A DNA stretch of 20,379 nt, from NCBI GenBank assembly GCA_964631745.1, contig CAZVWV010000064.1:1-20379 (forward strand). Reading direction: 5' to 3'. Every line of letters starts with the position of its first letter. Position 1 is the stretch's first letter. The stretch is from CAZVWV01 sp964631745 (GTDB taxonomy: Bacteria > Bdellovibrionota_C > UBA2361 > JBGSMV01). Positions 5,794 through 13,016 of the stretch are shown one piece after another. Both the position numbers and the translations under genes were made by a program. The notes beneath the pieces were generated by a model. That model saw nothing but the letters and a program-made list of their open reading frames with translations. It was not told the DNA's origin and ran no database searches.

Positions 5794-5926
5794 AGTTGCT
5801 CAGTTATCAGAACGGGATCGAAGGGATTTATTCCTGGTCACTGCCCAAGCAATGCAGGTACACCAGTTCTGGAAAAGGAAATCAACAGCCTGGGTAATCT
5901 CGGAACCGAAAAGGCTGACCTGTAGA
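5786..5926 (+). pseudogene. Truncated AbiEii-like nucleotidyltransferase toxin
   Basis: The start overlaps the end of the abiEi-like gene, as in intact abiE operons. The first 25 or so residues (MRKVAQLSERDRRDLFLVTA then QAMQV) match the usual AbiEii N-terminus. A one-base deletion near 5859-5860 then shifts the frame: in the other frame TPVLEKE follows, matching the conserved motif before EKDFW, and the frame ends at a stop near 5924-5926. The nucleotidyltransferase core, some 200 residues, is absent; the neighbouring minus-strand gene ends at 5960. The toxin is therefore not functional. Confidence 0.7.
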
Positions 5927-5959
5927 GCTACAAAGTATTTGCCACCTTACTCCCAGCGC

Positions 5960-7093
5960 CTAAGAAACCACCTCGCCCATCTCAACAACTTCGAAATCCG
6001 ATCCCTTAATTCCCCGAATCTCTGCCAGCTGCTCATCATCCCAGCGCGAATCGTGTGCGCCTGAGATAAACCAGTTGGAGCCGTTATCCGCCAGAAACAT
6101 GCCGTATTTCTTAAGGGCTGTTAGGATCACACGCACGGGCTGGGAGAAAGCCGAGATATCAACATTCGACTTTAGTCTTACACGCATGCCCATGGGTGGT
6201 AAGTTTGCCGAAGTTTGGCTGCTGGCGAAGTGCCGCGCCGGATACACATACGCCCGTCTGGTGCGCTGGGCGGTGAACCTTAAGGCATGTTTGATTTCGC
6301 CAAGGCCGTAAACCTCATCGTATCGCACTAATCCCGGAAATATTGGAAGCCCAGCGGCATCAGCCGAGGTCCAACCCGCGGGCCTTAAGGCATTCGAGTT
6401 TAAATTAAATATCGCCCCTGACCCCGCACTCCAATGCCCATTTGAGTAAAAGGCGTAAAAGAGTTCGTAGAGAACCCAGTTGTCGCGATCGATCACCAAA
6501 ATATGCCGGTCACCGTCGGAGTTCGATCCGCCCTCGATGGGCGCATTACTTGGTAACGGATACGGGCCATCGTCGCTCTCGTCAGCGTAATCAAAGCTGA
6601 CGGATGATTTCGACTGTGAACTGTCGACCACCACATAATCGAAACCGATCGGCCGCCCCTCCCAAGTAGTGCCAAAATCCGGGTGAAGCCCGGTGCCAAG
6701 CCCGATACTTGAAATAAGATTTGCCGAATTGCGATCTACCGGCGCAGACGAGATATCTTGGTTCCAAGGGTTATCGGAGGGAAAAATTTGACGCCCTTCA
6801 AGGCTTACGTTTATTCCAGTGCCTGGTGAACCGTTTCCCGGAGGCGACACCGAGTTGCGCTCGGTATTATCGCGCTTGTTTCGACATCCGGGATCGCGCG
6901 GGTAATCGATCAATCCATCCCGGTCGTTGTCCTTTCTATCGTTACATTTCGGACGCTTTTTTGCCTTCTTAACTTTGGACTTAATCTTGGCCGCGCTGAC
7001 GGTAGCCGCATGCCGCAAGTCAGCCGCCCACCCAGCCTCGACAAAAACGCCGCAAATGAGAAGAATTATTAGTAAGCTTTGAACACACCGCAT
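5960..7093 (-). CDS. Secreted protein with a thrombospondin-3-like calcium-binding repeat, function unknown
   Basis: 377 residues with a classical signal peptide (hydrophobic LLIILLICGVFVEAG, cleavage near WAA-D). A Lys-rich segment is followed by CNDRKDNDRDGLIDYPRDPG and CRNKRDNTE, a Ca-binding DxDxDG-type repeat with two flanking cysteines. After a Gly/Pro linker comes a domain of about 270 residues with LHPDFGTTWEGRPIGFDYVV, YADESDDGPYPLPSNAPIEG, NALRPAGWTSADAAGLPIFP and KYGMFLADNGSNWFISGAHD. I recognise these as conserved in bacterial secreted proteins of no assigned function. The many conserved Asp, Trp and Gly residues suggest a carbohydrate-active or carbohydrate-binding fold, but I cannot name the catalytic residues. 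The gene is monocistronic and divergent from the MNT/HEPN pair. Confidence 0.75.
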   Translation of the reverse strand: MRCVQSLLIILLICGVFVEAGWAADLRHAATVSAAKIKSKVKKAKKRPKCNDRKDNDRDGLIDYPRDPGCRNKRDNTERNSVSPPGNGSPGTGINVSLEGRQIFPSDNPWNQDISSAPVDRNSANLISSIGLGTGLHPDFGTTWEGRPIGFDYVVVDSSQSKSSVSFDYADESDDGPYPLPSNAPIEGGSNSDGDRHILVIDRDNWVLYELFYAFYSNGHWSAGSGAIFNLNSNALRPAGWTSADAAGLPIFPGLVRYDEVYGLGEIKHALRFTAQRTRRAYVYPARHFASSQTSANLPPMGMRVRLKSNVDISAFSQPVRVILTALKKYGMFLADNGSNWFISGAHDSRWDDEQLAEIRGIKGSDFEVVEMGEVVS

Positions 7094-7260
7094 CGCACGT
7101 ATATATGCAAAAAGTGTACTGAATTAGAATCTTCAATGAAATTACCGGAAACGAGACGTAGATAAAGGAAGTTGGCCGACTACCTTCTACGCAACACGCA
7201 ACAAAGTCCCAACAGATCGCTATAATTAGTTAGTGCTACTTACACAAATTTAGTCTATTC

Positions 7261-7280
7261 TAGCACATATTTTTATGCTA
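7261..7280. promoter_or_regulatory. Inverted repeat upstream of the HTH-MNT gene, possible operator
   Basis: TAGCA (7261-7265) and TGCTA (7276-7280) form a dyad 12 bases before the ATG, with another TGCTA at 7234-7238. An N-terminal HTH in the first gene makes self-repression plausible. Weak evidence. Confidence 0.35.
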
Positions 7281-7291
7281 ATCTTGTAACT

Positions 7292-7882
7292 ATGCAAACC
7301 TACAGCATTTCCCGTGAGAAACTACAACTTGCGATGGCGAAGATCGGCCTTCGCTCATTGGCCGAACTAAGCCGCAAGAGTCATCTGCATCGAAATACAC
7401 TTTATCCGCTTATAAACGGTGAGCGCTCTCCATATTCCAGTTCCTATATCGAGCTTTGTAAAACCCTTCGAGTATCTCCTCAAGATCTTTTGGATAGCGC
7501 CACTGAGTCAGTTAGATCAGAGATCTTTTCAATCGCCGAATCTATAATTAGGACATTTAGTGTTTTGAATTCCAACTTAGTTGTATTTCTTTTCGGTTCG
7601 CGGGCCTCTGGCACACACAAAACATTCTCAGATTACGATCTTGGACTCACTGGCGGTGAGAATACCATAACAGCCACCCTTTTCTTAAAGATCAAGGAGC
7701 ATGTGAGCCAGTTGGCGGACGACCTGCCAGTTAAGGTTGACATTTTGAATTTTGATGCTGCGCCGCTGTCGTTCATTCGTGATTTTGATAGCGCACTAGA
7801 ATTTTTGGCTGGGGATCCTTCATCTTTGCAATTTTTAAGAGGACGTCTAAATGGAATTAAAACGAACTCGTCGGTTTTATGA
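7292..7882 (+). CDS. HTH-MNT fusion: MntA-like nucleotidyltransferase antitoxin
   Basis: 196 residues. An XRE-like helix-turn-helix occupies about residues 8-65 (SLAELSRKSHLHRNTLYPLI, then NGERSPYSSSYIELCKTLRV). The minimal nucleotidyltransferase domain follows: GSRASGTHKTFSDYD matches GSX10DXD exactly (G102-S103, D114, D116), with a third probable metal ligand D150 in VKVDILNF. MntA enzymes AMPylate the tyrosine of the RX4HXY motif of the HepT toxin and so neutralise it (type VII toxin-antitoxin). The downstream hepT-like gene overlaps by 32 bases. The HTH fused to MNT suggests that one protein both represses the operon and inactivates the toxin, whereas many MntA proteins are MNT only. Confidence 0.88.
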   Translation: MQTYSISREKLQLAMAKIGLRSLAELSRKSHLHRNTLYPLINGERSPYSSSYIELCKTLRVSPQDLLDSATESVRSEIFSIAESIIRTFSVLNSNLVVFLFGSRASGTHKTFSDYDLGLTGGENTITATLFLKIKEHVSQLADDLPVKVDILNFDAAPLSFIRDFDSALEFLAGDPSSLQFLRGRLNGIKTNSSVL

Positions 7883-8234
7883 GGCGGTCAGAGACCTTGG
7901 GCGTTGCCTAAGTAGCTATACGCCCTCATCCACCAACTACCGTACGATAGAGTTTATCGCTTTGACAAAGGCATTCGAGATCTGCCTAGAGTATGGTTGG
8001 AAAGATATCAAGCGAGAGATTGAAGACCGCGGCCTCGAAGGGAATTCCCCAAAGGATGCCGTGCGAGAGGGTGCCCGCATAGGATTGATTGCAGATCCAG
8101 CTCTATGGATAGACGCCATCAATGCGCGCAATCTCAGCGTACACGATTATTTTTCGCTGGGTGAAGCAGACTTTGTCCAGCTAGTGCGACGCTTTTATAA
8201 TTCGGTAAAAGATTCGAAAAGCAACCAAAGCTAG
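7851..8234 (+). CDS. HEPN ribonuclease toxin (HepT/HI0074 type)
   Basis: 127 residues, all helical in character, matching the HI0074-type nucleotidyltransferase partner family. The motif RNLSVHDY gives R93-X4-H98-D-Y100, the RX4HXY active site of HepT RNases, and Y100 is the residue expected to be AMPylated by the MNT partner. The ATG at 7851 lies inside the 3' end of the HTH-MNT gene and is preceded by AAGAGGACG, a good ribosome site, so expression is translationally coupled. The frame and motif are intact, making this the one toxin-antitoxin pair in the island that looks functional. It converges with the following minus-strand gene. Confidence 0.88.
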   Translation: MELKRTRRFYEAVRDLGRCLSSYTPSSTNYRTIEFIALTKAFEICLEYGWKDIKREIEDRGLEGNSPKDAVREGARIGLIADPALWIDAINARNLSVHDYFSLGEADFVQLVRRFYNSVKDSKSNQS

Positions 8235-8321
8235 ACCTTCAGTGTTATCTGCGGGGCAACATGCGTCAGCAGCGCTGCACACTCATGGGTATAATCCGAC
8301 TCACAGCGAACGGAATGACGC

Positions 8322-9323
8322 CTAGCGATCTCGTAAGAACAGGTAAAGATCCGATAAGCCAGCCCCAGCAGTCAAGTTCTTCAGGCCATAAGTCACGTCT
8401 GCCGGTGTGGCCTCTGCGAACTGGTACTGGTAAATTCGCTGAATGGCTGGCACGCGTTCTCTTAAAAACGGCCAAACTTCTTCACCGTAAGCAAGCTGCG
8501 AATTGACCCCCTGCGCGCCCGACTCGGTAATCCAGATAGGCTTTGAGAGTCCGTTCAAAAAGTCGGAAACCCCGCCGTTTCGTTTTACGTTTTCATACTG
8601 TTTGCCGTAATAGTGCACACCCCACACGTCCACCATCGATTCAGCACCGGCATCGCGCATTCCGCGATTATACTCCAAAGTTTCGGAGTAATTCTGATTA
8701 ATGGCGCTGGTGGCGCCTGAGACAATTAACTTGCTGGGTGCATTATCTCTTATGACGTTAGCGGCCAAAGTAAGAAGCTCCACATAATTTTCTGGGCTAT
8801 CCAAAACCTGCATCACTGAGTTGTCCGGAAACAGCTCTGAATTGGGCTCATTCCACACTTCAAAACCCACGACACGCGCGTTATTCCCGTACCGTTTGGC
8901 AACTTTCTTCACCCAAGAGTTGGCGAATGTCCCCCTGGGATTCCCATCCGTCCAATTGCCCGAATCGCTCATCCAAGCGGGCACGCCGGTTACCAACACG
9001 AGCGCGTCAACGCCGGAGGGGATCGAGCCGATTATATCGTCATAAAACGAAAAATTCGGCGCGGTTCCCGGCGATGGCTGAACGGACTCGTTCCAATCAA
9101 GCAGCACCCTAACGTACTTCAGCCTGAGTGTGTCCCGGATTTCAAGAAACTGCGCGCTAATTGACCCGAAACGATCATCGTTCACAAAGGCATTTGTTCC
9201 CAAAATAGTGGTATCAATGGGCTTTCTGTCGACCTGATCTGCGAGATCTAAAGCCTCTTTAACTTTGGAGCTATTACATGCAACAATAGCAAATAAGCAA
9301 AACGCGGCGATAATTTTTCTCAT
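8322..9323 (-). CDS. Glycoside hydrolase-like lipoprotein (clan GH-A fold)
   Basis: 333 residues. The N-terminus MRKIIAAFCLFAIVAC is a lipoprotein signal with lipobox I-V-A-C16. The mature part has a TIM-barrel GH-A pattern: VRVLLDWNESVQP, LVLVTGVPAWMSDSG, then GFEVWNEPN with the probable acid/base E159, VDVWGVHYYG, and WITESGAQG with the probable nucleophile E267. Candidate relatives are GH39, GH5 and similar retaining beta-glycosidases; substrate cannot be given. The ATG at 9323 follows GGGGGAT, a strong ribosome site. It is divergent from the LysM lipoprotein gene. It acts at the cell surface or in the periplasm, on an exopolysaccharide or plant/algal glycan by inference. Confidence 0.8.
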   Translation of the reverse strand: MRKIIAAFCLFAIVACNSSKVKEALDLADQVDRKPIDTTILGTNAFVNDDRFGSISAQFLEIRDTLRLKYVRVLLDWNESVQPSPGTAPNFSFYDDIIGSIPSGVDALVLVTGVPAWMSDSGNWTDGNPRGTFANSWVKKVAKRYGNNARVVGFEVWNEPNSELFPDNSVMQVLDSPENYVELLTLAANVIRDNAPSKLIVSGATSAINQNYSETLEYNRGMRDAGAESMVDVWGVHYYGKQYENVKRNGGVSDFLNGLSKPIWITESGAQGVNSQLAYGEEVWPFLRERVPAIQRIYQYQFAEATPADVTYGLKNLTAGAGLSDLYLFLRDR

Positions 9324-9334
9324 AATCCCCCTTT

Positions 9335-9368
9335 GTTAATAGTTGGGTTAATAGTTGGGTTAATAGTT
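9335..9368 (+). repeat. 12-bp tandem repeat in a divergent promoter region
   Basis: GTTAATAGTTGG occurs at 9335-9346 and 9347-9358, followed by a partial third unit at 9359-9368. It lies just upstream of the glycosidase lipoprotein start, between two divergent genes, so it could act as a regulator-binding array or simply be slippage. Confidence 0.9.
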
Positions 9369-9421
9369 TTTATCGGTGCCAAAAGCATTCGTGATTATTC
9401 ACTGTAAAGACTTGAATATAT

Positions 9422-10225
9422 ATGCTTAGAATTTTTTGCACAATTTTACTTATTTTGAGCTTATCAAGTTGCGCTAGCTCGGCCAAACTCGCCGACCCCT
9501 TAGTGCAACGCTTAAACAATCGTGGCCCTGTGGCGCTCTCACCCGATAATCCTTTTTTAGCGGCTAATCTGCTAGTTTCAAGAGAAATTGAGCGTAGCCC
9601 CGAAGTCAAAGGATTTGTCGAACATAAGGGCGGACCGCGCGCGCTTGAAGTGACCAAGGAATCATTCGAACCGCTGATTCTGCGCTTTTACTACCCCGAG
9701 AGTCACGAATTCTTCACCCTCGAAGAGATGGACGAATCTTGGTTGATAACAGGTCCCGCAGCTATCCCACAAGATAAGATGCGAACGGTTGCGGCGCTTA
9801 CTCGCAACTTCGAAGGAGAGCCTAAGCTTGGGAGCGAAGCGGCTAGGCCCGCTCCGCATGCGACCGCTGCCCCACTCGCGCCCCCCACTTCCACTTCTGA
9901 GGATGCTCCAAGTAGCACCCCTCCCACTAACGCCCTACAACAGATCATTGATTCAGAGCCCGGGGTTAAGGCCGAACTAACTTCCCGGGGTGACCTCGTG
10001 CACTTCGTAAGTTTTTCCGGCGAAACCCTCTCGCTGATATCCCGTTGGTACACCGGTGACCGAGACAACGCCGGGCGCATCGCACGAATCAACGAAATTA
10101 AGAACCCGGCCGCCTTATCGATCGGCGACCAGGTCGTGATCCCTAGCTATGTATTAAAAAACACAAAACGCTTGACGGAGCCAGCGCTTAAGAGACTTTC
10201 CCAACTGGCCGCCTCCGAACACTAG
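9422..10225 (+). CDS. LysM-domain lipoprotein
   Basis: 267 residues. The signal MLRIFCTILLILSLSSC has lipobox L-S-S-C17. A globular region to about 130 is followed by an Ala/Pro/Thr-rich linker (about 135-170) and a C-terminal LysM domain from about 190, recognised by VHFVSFSGETLSLISRWYTG, then AGRIARINEIKNPAALSIGD and VVIP. LysM binds peptidoglycan N-acetylglucosamine, so the protein probably bridges the lipid anchor and the cell wall. No catalytic motif is visible. It is followed after 10 bases by the aldo/keto reductase gene on the same strand, probably cotranscribed. The ribosome site before the ATG at 9422 is poor. Confidence 0.85.
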   Translation: MLRIFCTILLILSLSSCASSAKLADPLVQRLNNRGPVALSPDNPFLAANLLVSREIERSPEVKGFVEHKGGPRALEVTKESFEPLILRFYYPESHEFFTLEEMDESWLITGPAAIPQDKMRTVAALTRNFEGEPKLGSEAARPAPHATAAPLAPPTSTSEDAPSSTPPTNALQQIIDSEPGVKAELTSRGDLVHFVSFSGETLSLISRWYTGDRDNAGRIARINEIKNPAALSIGDQVVIPSYVLKNTKRLTEPALKRLSQLAASEH

Positions 10226-10235
10226 CGAGGTAAGT

Positions 10236-11255
10236 ATGTTAACCAACTCTCATGCTCAATTTTCGAACCGCGCCGCCGCTGCGCGCGTGCAGCTCGGAAA
10301 TACGCCGGTGCAGGTCTCAAGATTTAGCTTCGGTGGCGCCACATTGACGCATCTCTCAGAGCGAGACGCCCAGGATCTATTGCACAAGGCAGTCCAGGCC
10401 GGCGTAACGCACATTGACACCTCCCCTAAGTACGGCTTAGGTAAAAGTGAAAATGATATCGGCAAGTTTCTAAGATCTGGGGGTGTGGCGCGCGATAAGA
10501 TTACTATATCGAGCAAATTTGGTTACGACATCGTAAATGGCACCGAAGAAGTCGATAAAGTCCTCATGGATTTTAGCCGCGATGGAATCTTACGAGCGGT
10601 CGACGCCAGCTTGAAGCGGCTCGGCACCGACTATCTTGATATCGGCTTTGTGCACGATCCTGACCAAGGCATCAGTTGGTGGAGAGAGCCTAATCCTTAT
10701 AGGTTGAGTCATTTTAATAAGGTGCTGGATCAGACCTATCCGACTTTTGTAGAACTCAAAGAGCAAGGAGTCTTCAGAGCGATCGGCGTGGGCATGAACG
10801 GCTGTGAAATGTTATTAGATTTTGCGCGCAGCCAAGCTATCTTTGATTGTTTTATCGCAGCTACACGCTTTTCTCTGATTACCCAGGAAGCTACTCAGGA
10901 GCTGTTACCGCTTTGTAAGGAGCGCGGCATCGCAGTATTACTGGCAAGCGTTTTTCATAACGGTTTCATGCACAGGGCCGCCGGATATCATGGTCTATCC
11001 GAGACCCCGCCCGAGGTGCTCGCCAAAAGAGAGCAGGTGCTTAAACTTTGCAGCCAACATAATGTGAACTTCGAAGCAGCCTCGATTCAGCTAGCATTAG
11101 CGCAACCGGCCGTGGCCTCAATCCTAGTGGGCGTCAACTCTGGAGAGCATCTAGAGACAGATTTACGCGCTTTCGATCTAAATGTTCCACCAGAATTTTG
11201 GCAGCTACTAAGGCAAAGCGGACTGATTTCTGAAAATGTGCAGCTCCCGGGGTAA
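10236..11255 (+). CDS. Aldo/keto reductase, D-threo-aldose 1-dehydrogenase-like
   Basis: 339 residues, a cytosolic NAD(P)-dependent oxidoreductase with a TIM-barrel fold. The tetrad is visible: D and Y in THIDTSPKYGLGKSENDIGK, K in ITISSKFGY, and H in DIGFVHDPDQ. The overall layout, including EQGVFRAIGVGMNGCEML and SQHNVNFEAASIQLALAQPA, is closest to the L-fucose/D-threo-aldose 1-dehydrogenase branch (galactose dehydrogenase-like) rather than the xylose-reductase branch. The exact sugar cannot be stated. AGGTAAGT precedes the ATG. It follows the LysM lipoprotein gene by 10 bases, but the two products have no obvious joint role. Confidence 0.88.
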   Translation: MLTNSHAQFSNRAAAARVQLGNTPVQVSRFSFGGATLTHLSERDAQDLLHKAVQAGVTHIDTSPKYGLGKSENDIGKFLRSGGVARDKITISSKFGYDIVNGTEEVDKVLMDFSRDGILRAVDASLKRLGTDYLDIGFVHDPDQGISWWREPNPYRLSHFNKVLDQTYPTFVELKEQGVFRAIGVGMNGCEMLLDFARSQAIFDCFIAATRFSLITQEATQELLPLCKERGIAVLLASVFHNGFMHRAAGYHGLSETPPEVLAKREQVLKLCSQHNVNFEAASIQLALAQPAVASILVGVNSGEHLETDLRAFDLNVPPEFWQLLRQSGLISENVQLPG

Positions 11256-11381
11256 TCGTTCACCGCCCGCCATGGCGACCAACGGCCAAACTCGCAGAGT
11301 TTTGAAGTTAAATGGCAGTCCAATACCCCGATTTTGTACCTACTCATTAATCCCGGGGAATGCCGGGTGTGAATTGGCCCA

Positions 11382-11457
11382 CTCCGTGTTCCTCCGTGAC
11401 CTCAGTGGTGAAATTATTCAGAATCTTTTACCACTGAGATCACGGAGATCCACGGAG
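11382..11457. repeat. CACGGAG-type inverted repeat (76 bp), possible empty element
   Basis: Left arm 11382-11409 and right arm 11430-11457 are 28 bases each and pair with four mismatches around a 20-base AT-rich spacer. Both arms consist of CTCCGTG-N3-CTCCGTG-N2-CTCAGTGGT. The design resembles the inner half of the arms at 2455-2799, with CACGGAG in place of CACGAAG, but here no gene lies between the arms. The rest of the 11256-11619 gap has a C-run (11461-11470) and no gene that I can support. Confidence 0.75.
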
Positions 11458-11553
11458 CAAGCCCCCCCCCTGAGTTTATGAGCAATTGCCCGATTTTCGA
11501 CAAACCCCTTCTTATTCCATCAAAAGTCAGCGCAAAATGGTCACCAAACTGCA

Positions 11554-11602
11554 TCAAATCCAAGGTGATTCGATGATATTTATCTTCAAATCCAAGGTGA
11601 TT
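11554..11602 (+). promoter_or_regulatory. 17-bp direct repeat overlapping the promoter of the DUF4143 gene
   Basis: TCAAATCCAAGGTGATT occurs identically at 11554-11570 and 11586-11602, 32 bases apart (about three helix turns). The second copy covers the predicted -35 box TTCAAA (11585-11590) and spacer; the -10 is TATATT (11608-11613) with a 17-base spacer. This suggests a two-site operator. Confidence 0.6.
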
Positions 11603-11619
11603 TAATCTATATTATCCCC

Positions 11620-12966
11620 ATGATATACCGCAACCTATTGAATTACTTAGATGAATGGCGAACCAAGGACAACCGAAAACCTCTGGTTCTTCGAGGGGCA
11701 CGACAAGTTGGCAAATCATGGCTAGTTAAAGAGCTCGGTCGAAGACACTTCGAGAACGTCGCGGAGCTTAACTTAGAGGAAAACCCGCAAGACGCAGAGT
11801 TTGTTACCAATGTATCTTCGCCAAAAGACAGTCTAAAATTACTATCCGCTAAGCTTAAAACAGAGATTGTTCCCGGAAAGACTTTACTCTTTATCGATGA
11901 AATTCATAAAAGCCCTGAGGCATTGGCAGCCTTAAGGTACTGGTATGAAAAATTACCAGGACTTCATGTTATCGCGGCCGGTTCGTTATTAGACCTCACT
12001 CTCCGTAAACTTGAGTTCTCGATGCCGGTGGGCCGTATCGAGTATTGTTATGTGGGACCACTTTGCTTCAGTGAATTTTTGTGCGCCCTTGGTGACAGCG
12101 AACTAGCCTCGCTTCTTCACGACTACCAACTTGATCAAACCTGGCCTGAAGCTATTCATTTGCAGCTCATGCATCGCCTTAAAGATTTTTGGATCGTCGG
12201 GGGAATGCCCGAAGCAGTTGATATTTTTTGTAAAACATATTCCTATGCCACCACTGAACAGGCTAAACATTCCATCACGTCAACCTATCGTGATGATTTT
12301 GGTAAATACGGAACAAAATTCAACATTGATCTATTAAGACAGGTGTATGCGCGAGTTCCTACTCTCATTGGTCAGCGAGCAAAATACGTGAGCTACTCTC
12401 GCGATCACAGTGCAAAAGACATAGCTGAAGCGCTGCATATCCTTTCACTGGCGAGGGTTATTACCAAGGTGCAACACAGCTCTGGGAACGGCATTCCCTT
12501 AGGAGCCGAAGTTGACCACAAATTGTCGAAACATATCTTTGTGGATATCGGCCTGCAGCTTTCACTTTGCGATCTTGATCCTATTCAGTTAGAAAAAGCT
12601 GAGGATCTTCTCTTAGTAAACAACGGGGCCTTGGCCGAGCAATTTATCGGGCAACACTTACTCTATCTCCGCGAACCGTACTATGAGCCAGAGCTTTTCT
12701 ATTGGGAACGCAGCCAACGAAATGCCCAAGCGGAGTTAGATTACCTTATTGCTGCCGGAGGTAGGGTAGTTCCAATTGAAGTAAAAGCCGGGGCCGCAGG
12801 TCATATGAAATCACTTCACATTTTTTGTGAGGCACGAAAAAGCAAAGTAGCTGTCCGATTTTCCAGTATGCCGCCACGTAGGGAGATGCTCCCGAACGGG
12901 ACTAAACTTCTTTCACTACCGATGTATTTAGTAGAGCAGGTGCCGCGCTTGTTGAGAAACGAGTGA
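11620..12966 (+). CDS. AAA-type ATPase with C-terminal DUF4143 domain
   Basis: 448 residues. The N-terminal P-loop domain has Walker A GARQVGKS near residue 26, Walker B LLFIDEIHKS near 90, then VIAAGSLLDLTL and VGRIEYCYVGPLCFSEFL. The C-terminal DUF4143 part shows FVDIGLQLSL, NNGALAEQFIGQHL, then ELFYWERSQRNAQAELDYLI and VVPIEVKAG, which resembles a PD-(D/E)XK nuclease-like core (E-LDYLI / VEVKAG). This family is widespread in genomes with many mobile elements; its function is not established. No Shine-Dalgarno precedes the ATG, and the predicted promoter would start transcription at or next to it, implying a leaderless mRNA. It ends 50 bases from the convergent ROK kinase gene. Confidence 0.92.
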   Translation: MIYRNLLNYLDEWRTKDNRKPLVLRGARQVGKSWLVKELGRRHFENVAELNLEENPQDAEFVTNVSSPKDSLKLLSAKLKTEIVPGKTLLFIDEIHKSPEALAALRYWYEKLPGLHVIAAGSLLDLTLRKLEFSMPVGRIEYCYVGPLCFSEFLCALGDSELASLLHDYQLDQTWPEAIHLQLMHRLKDFWIVGGMPEAVDIFCKTYSYATTEQAKHSITSTYRDDFGKYGTKFNIDLLRQVYARVPTLIGQRAKYVSYSRDHSAKDIAEALHILSLARVITKVQHSSGNGIPLGAEVDHKLSKHIFVDIGLQLSLCDLDPIQLEKAEDLLLVNNGALAEQFIGQHLLYLREPYYEPELFYWERSQRNAQAELDYLIAAGGRVVPIEVKAGAAGHMKSLHIFCEARKSKVAVRFSSMPPRREMLPNGTKLLSLPMYLVEQVPRLLRNE

Positions 12967-13016
12967 AGGTGGTGATTACCTAAACGTCATGTGGCATAAT
13001 TCGCTGCTGTCACATT

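Noticed and set aside
5786..6064. Full 92-residue ORF after abiEi as an intact gene
   Set aside because: Only the first 25 or so residues resemble AbiEii; the rest runs out of frame and into the 3' end of the opposite-strand secreted protein gene.
8261..8506. Plus-strand ORF overlapping the end of the glycosidase gene
   Set aside because: It is antisense to a clear coding region and has no recognisable motif or ribosome site.
9662..10092. Minus-strand ORFs opposite the LysM lipoprotein
   Set aside because: These are shadows of a gene with a clear lipobox and LysM domain on the plus strand.
11382..11457. CRISPR array
   Set aside because: The repeats are inverted, short and without unique 30-base spacers.
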